A DNA stretch of 64,000 bases from Alphaproteobacteria bacterium (GTDB lineage Bacteria; Pseudomonadota; Alphaproteobacteria; Micavibrionales; UBA2020): positions 1-64,000 of the forward strand of contig SCTB01000085.1 in the NCBI GenBank assembly GCA_004297545.1, read 5' to 3'. The notes under the pieces are model-generated. The model was not told the DNA's origin. It did not search any database and saw only the letters and a program-made list of their open reading frames with translations. The translations under genes were made by a program, and so were the position numbers. Below, piece after piece: positions 27,310-36,277 of this stretch (the stretch's first letter is position 1; each line of letters begins with the position of its first letter).

Positions 27310-28551
27310 TCAGGGCTTCGGCGCAGAAGGCGGCGGCGCGGTTCCGTCGATGGCGGACGGCGGCGTGAGCAGGGGAAGTTTTTTCTCCACCAGATTGACC
27401 CAGTAGCTGGCCCCGATAGGCAGCGCCGCATCGTTGAAGTCGTATTTGGCGCTGTGGATGTCGGTGTAGTTTTTGTCGCCCAGCTTGCCGGAACCGGTGC
27501 CGATGCCCATGAAGTTGCCGGGCTTGTGCTGCAGGTAATAGGCGAAATCTTCCGTGCCCATCGTGCGCGGCACGGGGTTCATGACGGATTTGTCGCCGAC
27601 CGTGTCCTTTGCGACTTCGGTCGCAAAGGCCGTCGCGACCTTTTCGTTGACCAGCACGGGATAACCTTTTTTCATGTCGAAATCGAGCGCCACGCCGTAT
27701 TTCGCCTCGATCGCATCGACGATTTTGACCATCTCGTCGACCAGCTTCTGGTGCAGCACGGGGTCGAAAGTGCGGATAGTGCCGGTGAAATTCGCGGCAT
27801 CGGGGAGCGCGTTATGCGCCTCGCCCGTCGTCTTGAAGGTGCAGACGGAAAGTGCCGCCGGTTCGCCTTCGGGGATGTATTTCTTGGCCAGTTCCTTGAA
27901 CTGCATGACGGTGTCGGCCGCGGCGCCGAGCACGTCGGTAGCCGCCTCGGCATGCGAGGCATGACCGCCCTTGCCGCGCACGGTGATGGTGAAGTCATCG
28001 GAAGCCGCGAGCATCGCGCCCTCGCCCGTCGCCATCATGCCAAGCGGCAGGCCCGGGTAGTTATGCAGGCCGTAAATCTCTTCCGCCGGGAATTTGGTGA
28101 AGAGTCCCTGCTTGATCATTTCCTGCGCGCCGCCGATATGCTCCTCCGCGGGCTGGAACACGAAATAAACCGTGCCCTCGAAATTCTTCGTCTGCGACAG
28201 GTATTTTGCCGCGCCCAGCAGCATCGCCATATGGCCGTCGTGGCCGCAGGCATGCATCACGCCGGGATTGCGCGAGGAGTGCACCGCGCCGGTTTTTTCC
28301 TCGATGGGAAGGCCGTCCATGTCCGCGCGCAGCATGATGGCGGGGCCGCCCGGGCCGTTCTTGCCGTGCAGCACGCCGATGACGCCGGTCTTGGCGAGGC
28401 CGTGGGTTTCAATGTCCATGTCCTCGAGCGTGCGGATCAGGAAGCGCATGGTCTGCTTTTCCTCGAACGCGAGTTCGGGCGTCTGGTGCAGTTTCTGGCG
28501 CCAGCGCGTCATTTCCTGCTTCATTTCCTGGATTTTCTTGATGAGGCCCAT
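27310..28551 (-). CDS. M20 family amidohydrolase (hippurate hydrolase/IAA-amino acid hydrolase-like)
   Basis: 413 residues of the M20D peptidase group. Metal ligands are in MHACGHDGHMAMLLGAA, the catalytic Glu in VFQPAEE, and the C-terminal ligand in TMGTEDFAYYLQ. The dimerisation domain lies between. Such enzymes cleave N-acyl or N-aromatic amino acids, and the physiological substrate cannot be told. No signal peptide. GAAGGATT precedes the ATG. It heads the long minus-strand run reaching leuA. Confidence 0.92.
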   Translation of the reverse strand: MGLIKKIQEMKQEMTRWRQKLHQTPELAFEEKQTMRFLIRTLEDMDIETHGLAKTGVIGVLHGKNGPGGPAIMLRADMDGLPIEEKTGAVHSSRNPGVMHACGHDGHMAMLLGAAKYLSQTKNFEGTVYFVFQPAEEHIGGAQEMIKQGLFTKFPAEEIYGLHNYPGLPLGMMATGEGAMLAASDDFTITVRGKGGHASHAEAATDVLGAAADTVMQFKELAKKYIPEGEPAALSVCTFKTTGEAHNALPDAANFTGTIRTFDPVLHQKLVDEMVKIVDAIEAKYGVALDFDMKKGYPVLVNEKVATAFATEVAKDTVGDKSVMNPVPRTMGTEDFAYYLQHKPGNFMGIGTGSGKLGDKNYTDIHSAKYDFNDAALPIGASYWVNLVEKKLPLLTPPSAIDGTAPPPSAPKP

Positions 28552-28716
28552 GCGAGTAATCCTTCTATTCCGGGCCGCACTATAGCGGTCCCTGATAAGC
28601 GCGTTGACATCACCCTCGAGCCGTCACGCTCTCGTGCATTTTTCGTTTTTATTTTTGATGGAGCATCATCCACCCAACATGGGTATTCTGTCAACGGGGC
28701 TTAAGGGGGCAGGCAA

Positions 28717-28741
28717 CAAAAAATCCCGCAAAATGCGGGAC
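28717..28741 (-). terminator. Intrinsic terminator after tRNA-Gly
   Basis: On the minus strand, stem TCCCGCA-ttt-TGCGGGA is followed by TTTTTTG. It lies 14 bases past the tRNA 3' end. Confidence 0.85.
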
Positions 28742-28754
28742 TTCAGTGTAAAAA

Positions 28755-28829
28755 TGGAGCGGACGAAGGGATTTGAACCCTCGACCCCAACCTTGGCAAG
28801 GTTGTGCTCTACCCCTGAGCTACGTCCGC
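28755..28829 (-). tRNA. tRNA-Gly (anticodon GCC)
   Basis: Minus strand. The acceptor stem GCGGACG pairs with CGTCCGC, followed by discriminator T and an encoded CCA. The D-arm starts TAGCTCAGGGG, the anticodon loop is within CCTTGCCAAGG, and the T-arm carries GGTTCAAATCC. 75 bases including CCA. Confidence 0.97.
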
Positions 28830-28878
28830 TTATGCCGATTCCGAAAGGACAGAATCTGTCCCGGAAGGGTACCGTATA

Positions 28879-28907
28879 GGGATATGGCATTTAAAGAGGG
28901 AAGTCAA
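28879..28907 (-). promoter_or_regulatory. Possible tRNA-Gly promoter
   Basis: On the minus strand, TTGACT (28907-28902) lies 17 bases before TATCCC (28884-28879), about 50 bases upstream of the tRNA 5' end. The -35 is good and the -10 is weak. Confidence 0.4.
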
Positions 28908-28978
28908 GAATTGAAAAATCGTTTTATTACAAATAGATACAAGGCGTATTTCCGGTGATTCCGGGTCCGAGATTGATA

Positions 28979-29007
28979 TTGACATAATACCGATTTTGGT
29001 AGATAAA
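28979..29007 (+). promoter_or_regulatory. Possible promoter of the 29057 gene
   Basis: A consensus TTGACA at 28979-28984 is followed after 15-17 bases by TAGATAAA (29000-29007), and the ATG lies 50 bases further. The -10 is imperfect. Confidence 0.4.
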
Positions 29008-29056
29008 TATACAGGTTTGTTTTGGGTAATAGCAAAAAGAAGAATAACGGTGTGTC

Positions 29057-29800
29057 ATGGCGCTGCCGCCGGAACTACAGGATGAATTAAAGAAGATTGC
29101 CGATATCCCCCTTTCGTCTGTCATCGAGCAGCAAATGCAGGGGCATGCGAATCTTGCCGCCGCGAAGAAGGCCGGTAATAACGTCGGCATGAGCAACCTT
29201 TTCAACAGCATCATGATCGCGACGGAAAATCTGCCTGACGCCGAGAGGCTGGCGCGCGCCTACGCGAAGTCGCTCGCCGTGCAGGGGCTAGTCGAGAAAG
29301 ATGCGGTCAAAACGCTCGACTGGCAGACGATTTTCAACAACGCCGCCGGCAAGCCCGACCTTCACGCGGCCGTCGCCGAAAATATCAACCAGGCTTTCAA
29401 GGATGCGCAGGGCGGCGTGCTGATCATTTCCGAGCCCTATCAGTGCCCGGCCGACATGAGCCCGCGCGATTTCGCCTTCGCGAATTATTCGGCAACGGCC
29501 CACCTGATGGAAAAAATGGACGAGATGGCGGACAGCTTCGAGAACACCTTCGACGACCTGTATAAAAAGGGCAAGAACCTGAACGAAATCGACCGCCAGA
29601 TGTCGGGCAAGGATTTCGAGGACCCGCGCAAGCCCGTCGTCATCATGATCGGCAAGCCATTTGAAATGAACAGCATGCTGGCGGAAGACCCTTACCCCTG
29701 GGATATGCGCTTCATGCATAAAATCGGCATCAGCAAGGCCGCTCTCGAAGGCTCTCTTCCCAGGCAGCGTCCCGGCTACGGCAAGGGCCCGGGCGCTTAG
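29057..29800 (+). CDS. Uncharacterised soluble protein
   Basis: 247 residues, family not recognised. Mostly helical, with no signal peptide and no membrane segment. The N-terminal third (LPPELQDELKKIADIPLSSVI) is followed by an Ala-rich helical region. The centre has the short hydrophobic strand GGVLIISEPYQCP, then an acidic helix (MEKMDEMADSFENTFDDLYKK). Near the end is KPVVIMIGKPFEMNSMLAEDPYPWDMRFM. AGAAGAA upstream of the ATG is a weak ribosome binding site. It faces the next gene tail to tail. Codon use is like its neighbours, so the gene looks real. Confidence 0.7.
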   Translation: MALPPELQDELKKIADIPLSSVIEQQMQGHANLAAAKKAGNNVGMSNLFNSIMIATENLPDAERLARAYAKSLAVQGLVEKDAVKTLDWQTIFNNAAGKPDLHAAVAENINQAFKDAQGGVLIISEPYQCPADMSPRDFAFANYSATAHLMEKMDEMADSFENTFDDLYKKGKNLNEIDRQMSGKDFEDPRKPVVIMIGKPFEMNSMLAEDPYPWDMRFMHKIGISKAALEGSLPRQRPGYGKGPGA

Positions 29801-29815
29801 TTTTTCATTTTATCG

Positions 29816-30337
29816 TCAAAATCTTTCGAGGCGCGTCACGCTGCGCACGAAGGCATAGGGCGCGTCACCCTGCACCCTGACCCGCCCGCGTTCCGGCGCG
29901 GTTTTTTCAATCAGCGCCTTCGCCTTTTCGGCGACGACTTCCGGCAGCGCGGCGGCGCGATTGAAAGGCCCGGTGAGCGCATGAAGCTGTCGCTGCGCAA
30001 GATCGAGCCGATAGAGGTCTTGCCGCTGCCCCGTTAGCTCCTGCCCCGCCTCGTTGATATCGGCGATGACTTCCGCGCGGCGTTTCACGGGCGACGGATA
30101 GCGGCAGGCGGCGATAACGCCGGCCACACCCAATGCGCACAGGCCGAAAACAAGCCCGCCGGTCGCCACGGCCATGCCGCCGACCAGCCCCGCCATCACG
30201 CCGAAGAAATCCTCGACCTGCATGTGGAAGACGTACTTGTAATTCGACGCATGGTTGCCGCCCAGCCGGTCGAGCGCCTTCGTGCGCAGGAGGCGCAGGT
30301 CGGAGGGGAGGCCCTGGAAGAATTTTTTCAACTGCAT
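29816..30337 (-). CDS. Uncharacterised membrane protein
   Basis: 173 residues, family not recognised. Two closely packed hydrophobic stretches at about residues 44-80 (FGVMAGLVGGMAVATGGLVFGLCALGVAGVIAA) probably form a helical hairpin. Cytoplasmic regions of about 45 and 90 residues lie on either side. I start at ATG 30337; an in-frame TTG at 30358 adds seven residues but is less likely. The downstream part is rich in Arg and Glu. Confidence 0.65.
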   Translation of the reverse strand: MQLKKFFQGLPSDLRLLRTKALDRLGGNHASNYKYVFHMQVEDFFGVMAGLVGGMAVATGGLVFGLCALGVAGVIAACRYPSPVKRRAEVIADINEAGQELTGQRQDLYRLDLAQRQLHALTGPFNRAAALPEVVAEKAKALIEKTAPERGRVRVQGDAPYAFVRSVTRLERF

Positions 30338-30434
30338 CGCATGTCCGTCAAAAAACAAATGATGGCGGATTATAACCTGGACCGTTGTTATGTCAATTTA
30401 AAATAGTTTCATGAATTCAGTTGCTTAAAGAACA

Positions 30435-30464
30435 GGCCTGCCTTCCGTTTCTGAAAGGCAGGCC
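30435..30464 (-). terminator. Hairpin after the FadN-like gene
   Basis: Perfect 10-bp stem GGCCTGCCTT/AAGGCAGGCC around a ten-base loop, followed on the minus strand by TGTTCTTTAAG. A smaller hairpin, CCACG-tcg-CGTGG (30471-30483), sits just before it. The T-run is poor, so termination is likely but not certain. Confidence 0.65.
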
Positions 30465-30490
30465 CGTTTTCCACGTCGCGTGGAATTCGT

Positions 30491-33091
30491 TTAAGGCTGC
30501 TTCTTCTTGATCTTCGGCCAGTTCACCTGGGCCTTGGTGTCGCGCTTGAGGGCGTTGTCGTTCGCCTCATGGCCGCGGCGGCAGACCTTGTTGAAGACGT
30601 TTTTCACGGGGTTGCAGAACACGCGGGCGAAGAGCCCGGGTTTGTCGGCTTCCTCGCGGATCACCTGCGCGCGCTTGAAGTCCTTGAGCGCCGGCTCGCG
30701 TAAGGGTTTGTTGGTTTTCAGCATGTGCGAAATGCGCGCGACCGTGCGCGGATCGTGCACCAGCTCCATGAAGTGCGCATGCTCGAGCGAGCGCAGGTAG
30801 TCCTGCGTCAGGACCACGCCAGGGCCAGCTTTCTGGCCACCGGTCATGACGTCGCTGATCTTGTCGAGAACGACCACATCATAGGGCGTGGCGAGGCCCT
30901 TCAGGTAGTTGCCGTCGACCGCCATGCTGATGGCTGCCTTGCCCGAGGGGCCCGGCAATTGCATGTCGAAGGGAACTTCCGGCTTGAAGTCCCTCGCCAT
31001 CTCGAGCGCTTTTTTCTTGGCGTCCGAGAGCAAGCGCGACTTGTTCATGGTAATGCCGTCCGTCTCGCGCAGGTACATGAGATCCTTGGCTTCGAAGGCC
31101 GAGAGGGAGACCTTGGCCATGGAAATCGTTTCGAACGCGGTGCCGACTGCCGGCATCGGCCCGTTGGGCAGTTTCTTGTTCTGCTTCGCGCGGGAAAGCA
31201 GCTCGGTCGTGCCGCCCCAGGCGGGCAGCAGGCCGACGCCCATTTCGACGAGGCCGGCGTAAAGCTCGGCATGCGCCTGAACATGGTTCGAGTGCATGAG
31301 GATCTCGCAGCCGCCGCCAAAGGCAAAGCCAGTCGGGGCCGCCACGACCGGGAATTTCGCGTATTTCAGGCGCTTATAGGCGTCCTGTCCCGATTTCACG
31401 AGCTTGTCCACGATCCAGTATTGCTTGGCCTTGAGCGCGAGCTCGGCGAGCTTAAGGTTTGCGCCAACGGAGAAGTTCTCGGCCTCGTTATGGATCACGA
31501 GCGCCTTGAAAGGCTGGCCGTCGCGGCCCTTCACCTTGCCGCCTTCGATGATGTCGCAGGCCTTGTGGATCATCTTCATGGTCGAGGAGTCCAGCGCGTT
31601 CATCGGAGAGATGAACTCGAGGCAGAGCACGCCGTCGCCCACGTCCCACAGCGCGGCGCCGAGCTGTCCCAAAGGCGCCGGGAGCTTCCGCGTCTTGGCG
31701 ACGAGGTTCTTCTTGTCGCGCTTGATGTCGGAAAGCAGCAGCACGCCTTCGGGGCGCTTGATCTCGGAATAGGTTCCGTCCGCGTTCATCTGCTGGAGCT
31801 TGTTGTTTTCGGTCTTGTAGAAGGTTTTGCCGGCTGCTTTCTTCAGCAGCTCGGGCACCTTGTCGCCTTCTTTTTCCAGGCGGTTGATGACGTAGTCGAC
31901 GCCCAGCTTGTCGATCATCTCGAAGGGGCCCCATTTCCAGTTGTAGCCCAGCTTCATGGCCTGATCGACTGAAGAGATGTCGGCCGCGATGCTATGCGCA
32001 TGTTCGGCGGCATAGCACAGGGTCTGTTTCAGGACAGCCCAAGCGTAATCGCCCCCCTTGTCATGGGTTTCGACAAGCGCCTTAAGGCCGCCCTGGCTGC
32101 CGGCCTTCTTGGCGTTCGTGGCGGCCTGCATGTGAGCTTTCTGTTTGGGATGCATTTCTCCCGTGTGCAGGTCGACCGCGGTGTCGTTCTTGTTCTCGTC
32201 GCGGCGGTAGAACCCGCCTTTGGGCGTCTTGCGTCCTATAAACCCGTCCTTGATCATCTTGTCGATGACCGGAATGTCGCGCGCGATTTTACAGTAACCG
32301 TCTTCCTTGGGCAGCGCCCCGGTCAGGCTCTTGCTGATGTGCGGCATGAGGTCGAGGCCGACGAGATCGACGAGGCCGAAGATGCCGGTTTTCGGGATGC
32401 CCATGGGGGAGCCCACGATGGCGTCCGCTTCCTCGATGGAGAGCTTGCGGTCGAAGGCTTCGTTGATCGAGCACTGGATCCAGAACGTGCCGATGCGGTT
32501 CGCGATGAAGCCGGGCGTGTCCTTGCAGACGACGACGCCCTTGCCGAGCTTCTCGTCCATGAAGTTCGTGACTTCCCTCACCGTCTCCGGGCTGTTGTGC
32601 GCGGAGGTGATGAGCTCCAGCAGCTGCATGTAACGCGGGGGGTTGAAGAAGTGGGTGATGACGAAGTCCTTCTTGAATTGCTCCGACTGGTCCGCGATGA
32701 GGTTGTCGAGCGGAATCGTCGAGGTATTGGAAGCGACGATGGAGCCCGGCTTGCGGTTCGCGTCGATCTTCTTGAAGATGTCGGATTTCACCTTGGGGTC
32801 TTCGAAGACCGCCTCGATGATGATGTCGCATTCCTTCAGGCGGTCGAGGTTGTCTTCCGTGTTCCCGGCGCGGACCTTGCGAGCGTTCTTCTTGTGCATG
32901 AAGGCCTGCTGGTTGCCCTTGGTATTGGCCATTTTGTCAATGGCGCCCTGGGCGATGCCGTTGCGGTTTTCCGGGTTCTTCGGGTCGACGCGGTCGAGGA
33001 GCTCGACCTCATAGCCGGCGTTCGCGAGATGAGCGGCGATGCCCGCCCCCATGACGCCCGCGCCGATGACTGCTGCTTTTTTGATAGCCAT
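30491..33091 (-). CDS. 3-hydroxyacyl-CoA dehydrogenase/enoyl-CoA hydratase fusion (FadN-type order)
   Basis: Two-step enzyme of fatty acid beta-oxidation. The dehydrogenase comes first: GAGVMGAGIAAHLANAG (NAD Rossmann, residue 10 on), THFFNPPRYMQLLEL with catalytic His, then the C-terminal dehydrogenase repeats to about 400. The crotonase domain follows (about 490-700), with GFAFGGGCEILMHS and GLVEMGVGLLPAWGGTTEL. E. coli FadB has the reverse order; this layout matches Bacillus FadN-like proteins. 866 aa is long, with a basic tail. AAAGGA precedes the ATG. It is downstream of the thiolase gene by 21 bases. Confidence 0.92.
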   Translation of the reverse strand: MAIKKAAVIGAGVMGAGIAAHLANAGYEVELLDRVDPKNPENRNGIAQGAIDKMANTKGNQQAFMHKKNARKVRAGNTEDNLDRLKECDIIIEAVFEDPKVKSDIFKKIDANRKPGSIVASNTSTIPLDNLIADQSEQFKKDFVITHFFNPPRYMQLLELITSAHNSPETVREVTNFMDEKLGKGVVVCKDTPGFIANRIGTFWIQCSINEAFDRKLSIEEADAIVGSPMGIPKTGIFGLVDLVGLDLMPHISKSLTGALPKEDGYCKIARDIPVIDKMIKDGFIGRKTPKGGFYRRDENKNDTAVDLHTGEMHPKQKAHMQAATNAKKAGSQGGLKALVETHDKGGDYAWAVLKQTLCYAAEHAHSIAADISSVDQAMKLGYNWKWGPFEMIDKLGVDYVINRLEKEGDKVPELLKKAAGKTFYKTENNKLQQMNADGTYSEIKRPEGVLLLSDIKRDKKNLVAKTRKLPAPLGQLGAALWDVGDGVLCLEFISPMNALDSSTMKMIHKACDIIEGGKVKGRDGQPFKALVIHNEAENFSVGANLKLAELALKAKQYWIVDKLVKSGQDAYKRLKYAKFPVVAAPTGFAFGGGCEILMHSNHVQAHAELYAGLVEMGVGLLPAWGGTTELLSRAKQNKKLPNGPMPAVGTAFETISMAKVSLSAFEAKDLMYLRETDGITMNKSRLLSDAKKKALEMARDFKPEVPFDMQLPGPSGKAAISMAVDGNYLKGLATPYDVVVLDKISDVMTGGQKAGPGVVLTQDYLRSLEHAHFMELVHDPRTVARISHMLKTNKPLREPALKDFKRAQVIREEADKPGLFARVFCNPVKNVFNKVCRRGHEANDNALKRDTKAQVNWPKIKKKQP

Positions 33092-33112
33092 GGTTTTGTT
33101 CCTTTACAAAAA

Positions 33113-34288
33113 TCAGGGTTTCGGGGCGGCGGGTGTGTATTTTTTCAGGACCGTCGTGATGCCCTGGCCCGCGCCGATGCACTGGGTGGAAACGGCGTAG
33201 TCGCCGTCCTTGCCTTCATCGTGCAGCAGCTGCGCCGCCTTGCCCGTGATGCGTGCGCCCGTGGCGCCCAGCGGGTGGCCCAAAGCAATGGCGCCGCCGT
33301 GTACGTTGAGTTTTTCGTCGGGGATGCCGAGTTCCTTCTGGCAGGCGACGGATTGCGCGGCGAAGGCTTCGTTCATTTCAACGAAGGCCACGTTGTCCAT
33401 CGTGATGCCGGCCTTGGCCATGGCCTTTTTCGTGGCCGGGACCGGACCCATGCCCATGATGGTGGGGTCGAGGCCGGTGACCGCGAAAGATTTCACTTCG
33501 GCCAGGATCTCAAGGCCGTTCTTGAGCGCGAATTCCTCGGAACAGACCAGCACCGCGGTCGCGCCGTCGGTGACGGGCGAGGAGGTCGCGGCCGTGACCG
33601 TGCCGTCGGACTTGAAAGCGGGCTTCAGTTTCTTGAGGCCGTCGGCAGTCGAATCCGCACGGATGCAGCCGTCTTCCTTCACCAGCTTGCCCTTCGGCGT
33701 CTTGATAGCGACGATTTCGGCGTCGTATTTGCCGGCTTTTTTCGCGGCGGCCGCCTTGAACTGGGACTTCAGCGAGAAGGCTTCCTGCTCTTCGCGGGTG
33801 ACTTCCTTTTGCTTGGCGACATTCTCGGCGGTTTCGCCCATGCCCATATAGGCGCCGGGCGAGGATTTAAACAGGTTGGGATTTGGCAGCGGGTTGAAGC
33901 CGCCCATCGGCACGCGGCTCATGCTTTCGACGCCCGCGCAGATAACGGCGTCCTGCATGCCCATGGAGATGGCGCCGGCCGCATCGTGAATAGCTTGCAT
34001 GGACGAACCGCAGAAACGGTTGATGGTGACGCCGCCGATTTCTTCAGGCAGTCCCGCCTGCAGCACGACGAGGCGCGCCATGTTGAGGCCCTGTTCGCCT
34101 TCCGGCATGGCGCAGCCGAGTTTCAGGTCGTCGATTTTATGGGGGTCGACGCCGGTTTTCTTGATAAGGCCCGTTACGGTTTGCGCGACGAGATCGTCGG
34201 GACGCACCTCCGCGAGCTCTCCTTTCGCAGCGGGCGTAAAGGGAGAACGGACATATCCTGCGATAACCACTTTTTTAGATTCAGTCAT
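33113..34288 (-). CDS. fadA: Acetyl-CoA acyltransferase (thiolase, FadA-like)
   Basis: Releases acetyl-CoA in the last step of beta-oxidation. The acyl-accepting Cys is in RFCGSSMQAIHDAAGAI near residue 90, the His in NVHGGAIALGHPLGATGAR, and the second active Cys region near the end is STQCIGAGQGITTVL. 391 aa is normal. AGAGG precedes the ATG. It forms a two-gene operon with the fused dehydrogenase/hydratase, giving three of the four beta-oxidation steps. The 256-base gap upstream must hold the promoter; I see no clear operator in it. Confidence 0.93.
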   Translation of the reverse strand: MTESKKVVIAGYVRSPFTPAAKGELAEVRPDDLVAQTVTGLIKKTGVDPHKIDDLKLGCAMPEGEQGLNMARLVVLQAGLPEEIGGVTINRFCGSSMQAIHDAAGAISMGMQDAVICAGVESMSRVPMGGFNPLPNPNLFKSSPGAYMGMGETAENVAKQKEVTREEQEAFSLKSQFKAAAAKKAGKYDAEIVAIKTPKGKLVKEDGCIRADSTADGLKKLKPAFKSDGTVTAATSSPVTDGATAVLVCSEEFALKNGLEILAEVKSFAVTGLDPTIMGMGPVPATKKAMAKAGITMDNVAFVEMNEAFAAQSVACQKELGIPDEKLNVHGGAIALGHPLGATGARITGKAAQLLHDEGKDGDYAVSTQCIGAGQGITTVLKKYTPAAPKP

Positions 34289-34544
34289 ACTGGCCTCTTG
34301 CTGTTAGAATTGAATCCGGCCACACCCCAAAAACCCCTGGGACGGCTTTTTTTCGTATCCAGGGAGAATCTCCCTTGAATCGCTTCAACCGCCATTTTTG
34401 TTTCGTTCGAGTATGAAGGATTGAATCCTTGCCGTAAAGTTGCAAAATTCAATTTTTTCAGGAAGCTGAAACCCGCGGCTGAGGCGGCTTTCCGCGACGG
34501 ATATTTTCATATCCGTAAATAAAAATTGCTGAAATTATGTATAG

Positions 34545-35645
34545 TTACTCGCCGCCCTTGGCGCGCTTCCTGGCTCTCTTTTTCCGCCAGGAGAGCATCG
34601 ACGGGAAGGCGGAGAAACCGCCCAGTTTGACCTCTTCGGTGCCCTCTTCCTTGGTCTTGTGCAGCGAGAACAGCCCCCCTGCGATAAGCGTGCCCAGCGT
34701 GATAGCCAGCGAGACCGCCGGGGAAATGTGGAAAGCATAGCTGCTGATCGTCTCGCCAAGGCCTTTGTCGAAATGGCCGGCCCACTCGCCCGCCTGTTCC
34801 ATGCCTTTATGGGCCAGCACCTTGAGACCGATGAAGATAAGCACCACGGACAGCGCGTATTTCAGGTACTGGAAACGGTCCAGCATGGCGGAAAGGGTGA
34901 AGTAAAGCGCGCGCAGGCCCATGATGGCGAAAAGGTTGCTGGTATAGACGAGGAAGGTGTCCTGCGTGATGGCCAGAATGGCCGGGATGCTGTCGACGGC
35001 GAAGATGATGTCCACGACCTCGACGACGCAGAGCGCGATCATCAGCGGCGTGAAATACAGCACCATCTTGCCCGTTTTCTTGTCCTTCTGCTTCACGGTG
35101 AAATTGTGACCGTGCAGCTCATGCGTGACGCGCATGCGCTTTTCGAAAAATTTGACGACGGCATTGTCTTTGATGTTATGCTCTTCTTCGTCGTCCATGA
35201 GCAGCATCTTGGCGCCGGTAAACACGAGGAAGGCCGCGAAAATCAAAAGCACCCACTGGAAGTTCGAGATGACGGCGACGCCCACGCCGATCATGAGGGC
35301 GCGCATGACGATGACGCCGAAAATGCCCCAGAACAGCACGCGGTGCTGGTAAGGCCGCGGCACGGCGAAATAATTCAGGACCAGCGAGATAACGAAGATA
35401 TTGTCCATCGAGAGGGACTGCTCGACGAGATAGCCGGTCAGGAACAGCCCGCTGGATTCGGCCCCTTCCACCCACCAGATCCAGCCGCCGAACAGGAAGG
35501 CGATAAGGCAGTAAATCGCGCTGAGCTTGAGGCTTTCGCGCATTTTGACGACGTGGTCGGTGCGATTCAGGATGGCGAGGTCGAAGACGAGCACGCCGAG
35601 AAACACGGCGAAAAATACTCCCCACTCCCACAACGGACGTTCCAT
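34545..35645 (-). CDS. TerC/Alx family membrane protein
   Basis: About 366 residues with eight or nine membrane helices. The TerC core includes VEQSLSMDNIFVISLVL and DIIFAVDSIPAILAITQD, whose acidic residues are the likely metal sites. The family exports manganese or responds to pH (Alx) or tellurite. ATG 35645 has AAAGGGG at ideal distance, better than the GTG nine bases upstream. The C-terminus is basic. No yybP-ykoY riboswitch can fit in the 38-base gap before it; the operon starts with the next gene upstream. Confidence 0.9.
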   Translation of the reverse strand: MERPLWEWGVFFAVFLGVLVFDLAILNRTDHVVKMRESLKLSAIYCLIAFLFGGWIWWVEGAESSGLFLTGYLVEQSLSMDNIFVISLVLNYFAVPRPYQHRVLFWGIFGVIVMRALMIGVGVAVISNFQWVLLIFAAFLVFTGAKMLLMDDEEEHNIKDNAVVKFFEKRMRVTHELHGHNFTVKQKDKKTGKMVLYFTPLMIALCVVEVVDIIFAVDSIPAILAITQDTFLVYTSNLFAIMGLRALYFTLSAMLDRFQYLKYALSVVLIFIGLKVLAHKGMEQAGEWAGHFDKGLGETISSYAFHISPAVSLAITLGTLIAGGLFSLHKTKEEGTEEVKLGGFSAFPSMLSWRKKRARKRAKGGE

Positions 35646-35683
35646 CAGCAGCACCCCTTTAAATTAAGATTTTTTGCCCGCCG

Positions 35684-36202
35684 TCATTTGGTCATGACGA
35701 CCATCAGGTCGTCCCAGATGGGTCCGAAGACGTCGCGCATGAAGAAGAAAACCAGAAACACGCCGATGCTGACGCCCCAGAACGCGAGGAAGGGGTTCAT
35801 GTTCGGCTTGTCGATTGCGCGTATCCAGAGCAGCGTCGTTATCGGCAGGAGCCCGCCAAGCAGGAAAAAAACCGTTCCCCGCAGAAAAGGGACGATAATC
35901 ATATCCTGGTCCGCAACGCCCGTGATCGAGGGAACCCCCGACGAGAACATCAGGTGGTCGAAACCGTTCATGCCCGTGTGCCAGTTCAGGCCGTTGCTTT
36001 TCATGGCGCCGATCTGGAGAACGTAGGCGAGGGCGACGGCGATAAAGTATATAAGCGCGACAGTGGCGCCCCAGGGCTTCTGGCCCTCGCCCTTGGATTC
36101 GATATGGTCGCCAAGGCGGCCCCGCTTCAGCATCTGGGCCTTGATGAGCTTTTCCTTGGCGCCGACGAGTTTTGGACCCTTGTCCTTGCCCAACCCGAAC
36201 AT
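35684..36202 (-). CDS. Uncharacterised three-helix membrane protein
   Basis: 172 residues, family not recognised. A basic cytoplasmic N-terminus (about 45 residues) is followed by three hydrophobic segments: ATVALIYFIAVALAYVLQIG, GTVFFLLGGLLPITTLLWI and LAFWGVSIGVFLVFFFM. GAGAGG precedes the ATG. It is 38 bases upstream of the TerC gene on the same strand, so the two probably form an operon and may work together. That link is inference. Confidence 0.75.
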   Translation of the reverse strand: MFGLGKDKGPKLVGAKEKLIKAQMLKRGRLGDHIESKGEGQKPWGATVALIYFIAVALAYVLQIGAMKSNGLNWHTGMNGFDHLMFSSGVPSITGVADQDMIIVPFLRGTVFFLLGGLLPITTLLWIRAIDKPNMNPFLAFWGVSIGVFLVFFFMRDVFGPIWDDLMVVMTK

Positions 36203-36277
36203 TATGCAATCCTCTCAGGCAGTTGCGTCACGAAACACAGTTTAGCCAAGCGCAGCCGGAATGAGAAGGGAAAAGGC

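Noticed and set aside
27280-28704. 474-codon plus-strand frame
   Set aside because: Antisense to the M20 amidohydrolase; no domain pattern, and composition typical of a shadow frame.
31994-34378. 794-codon open frame on the plus strand
   Set aside because: It lies antisense to the thiolase and dehydrogenase genes, whose motifs are unmistakable. High GC at third positions keeps the opposite strand open.
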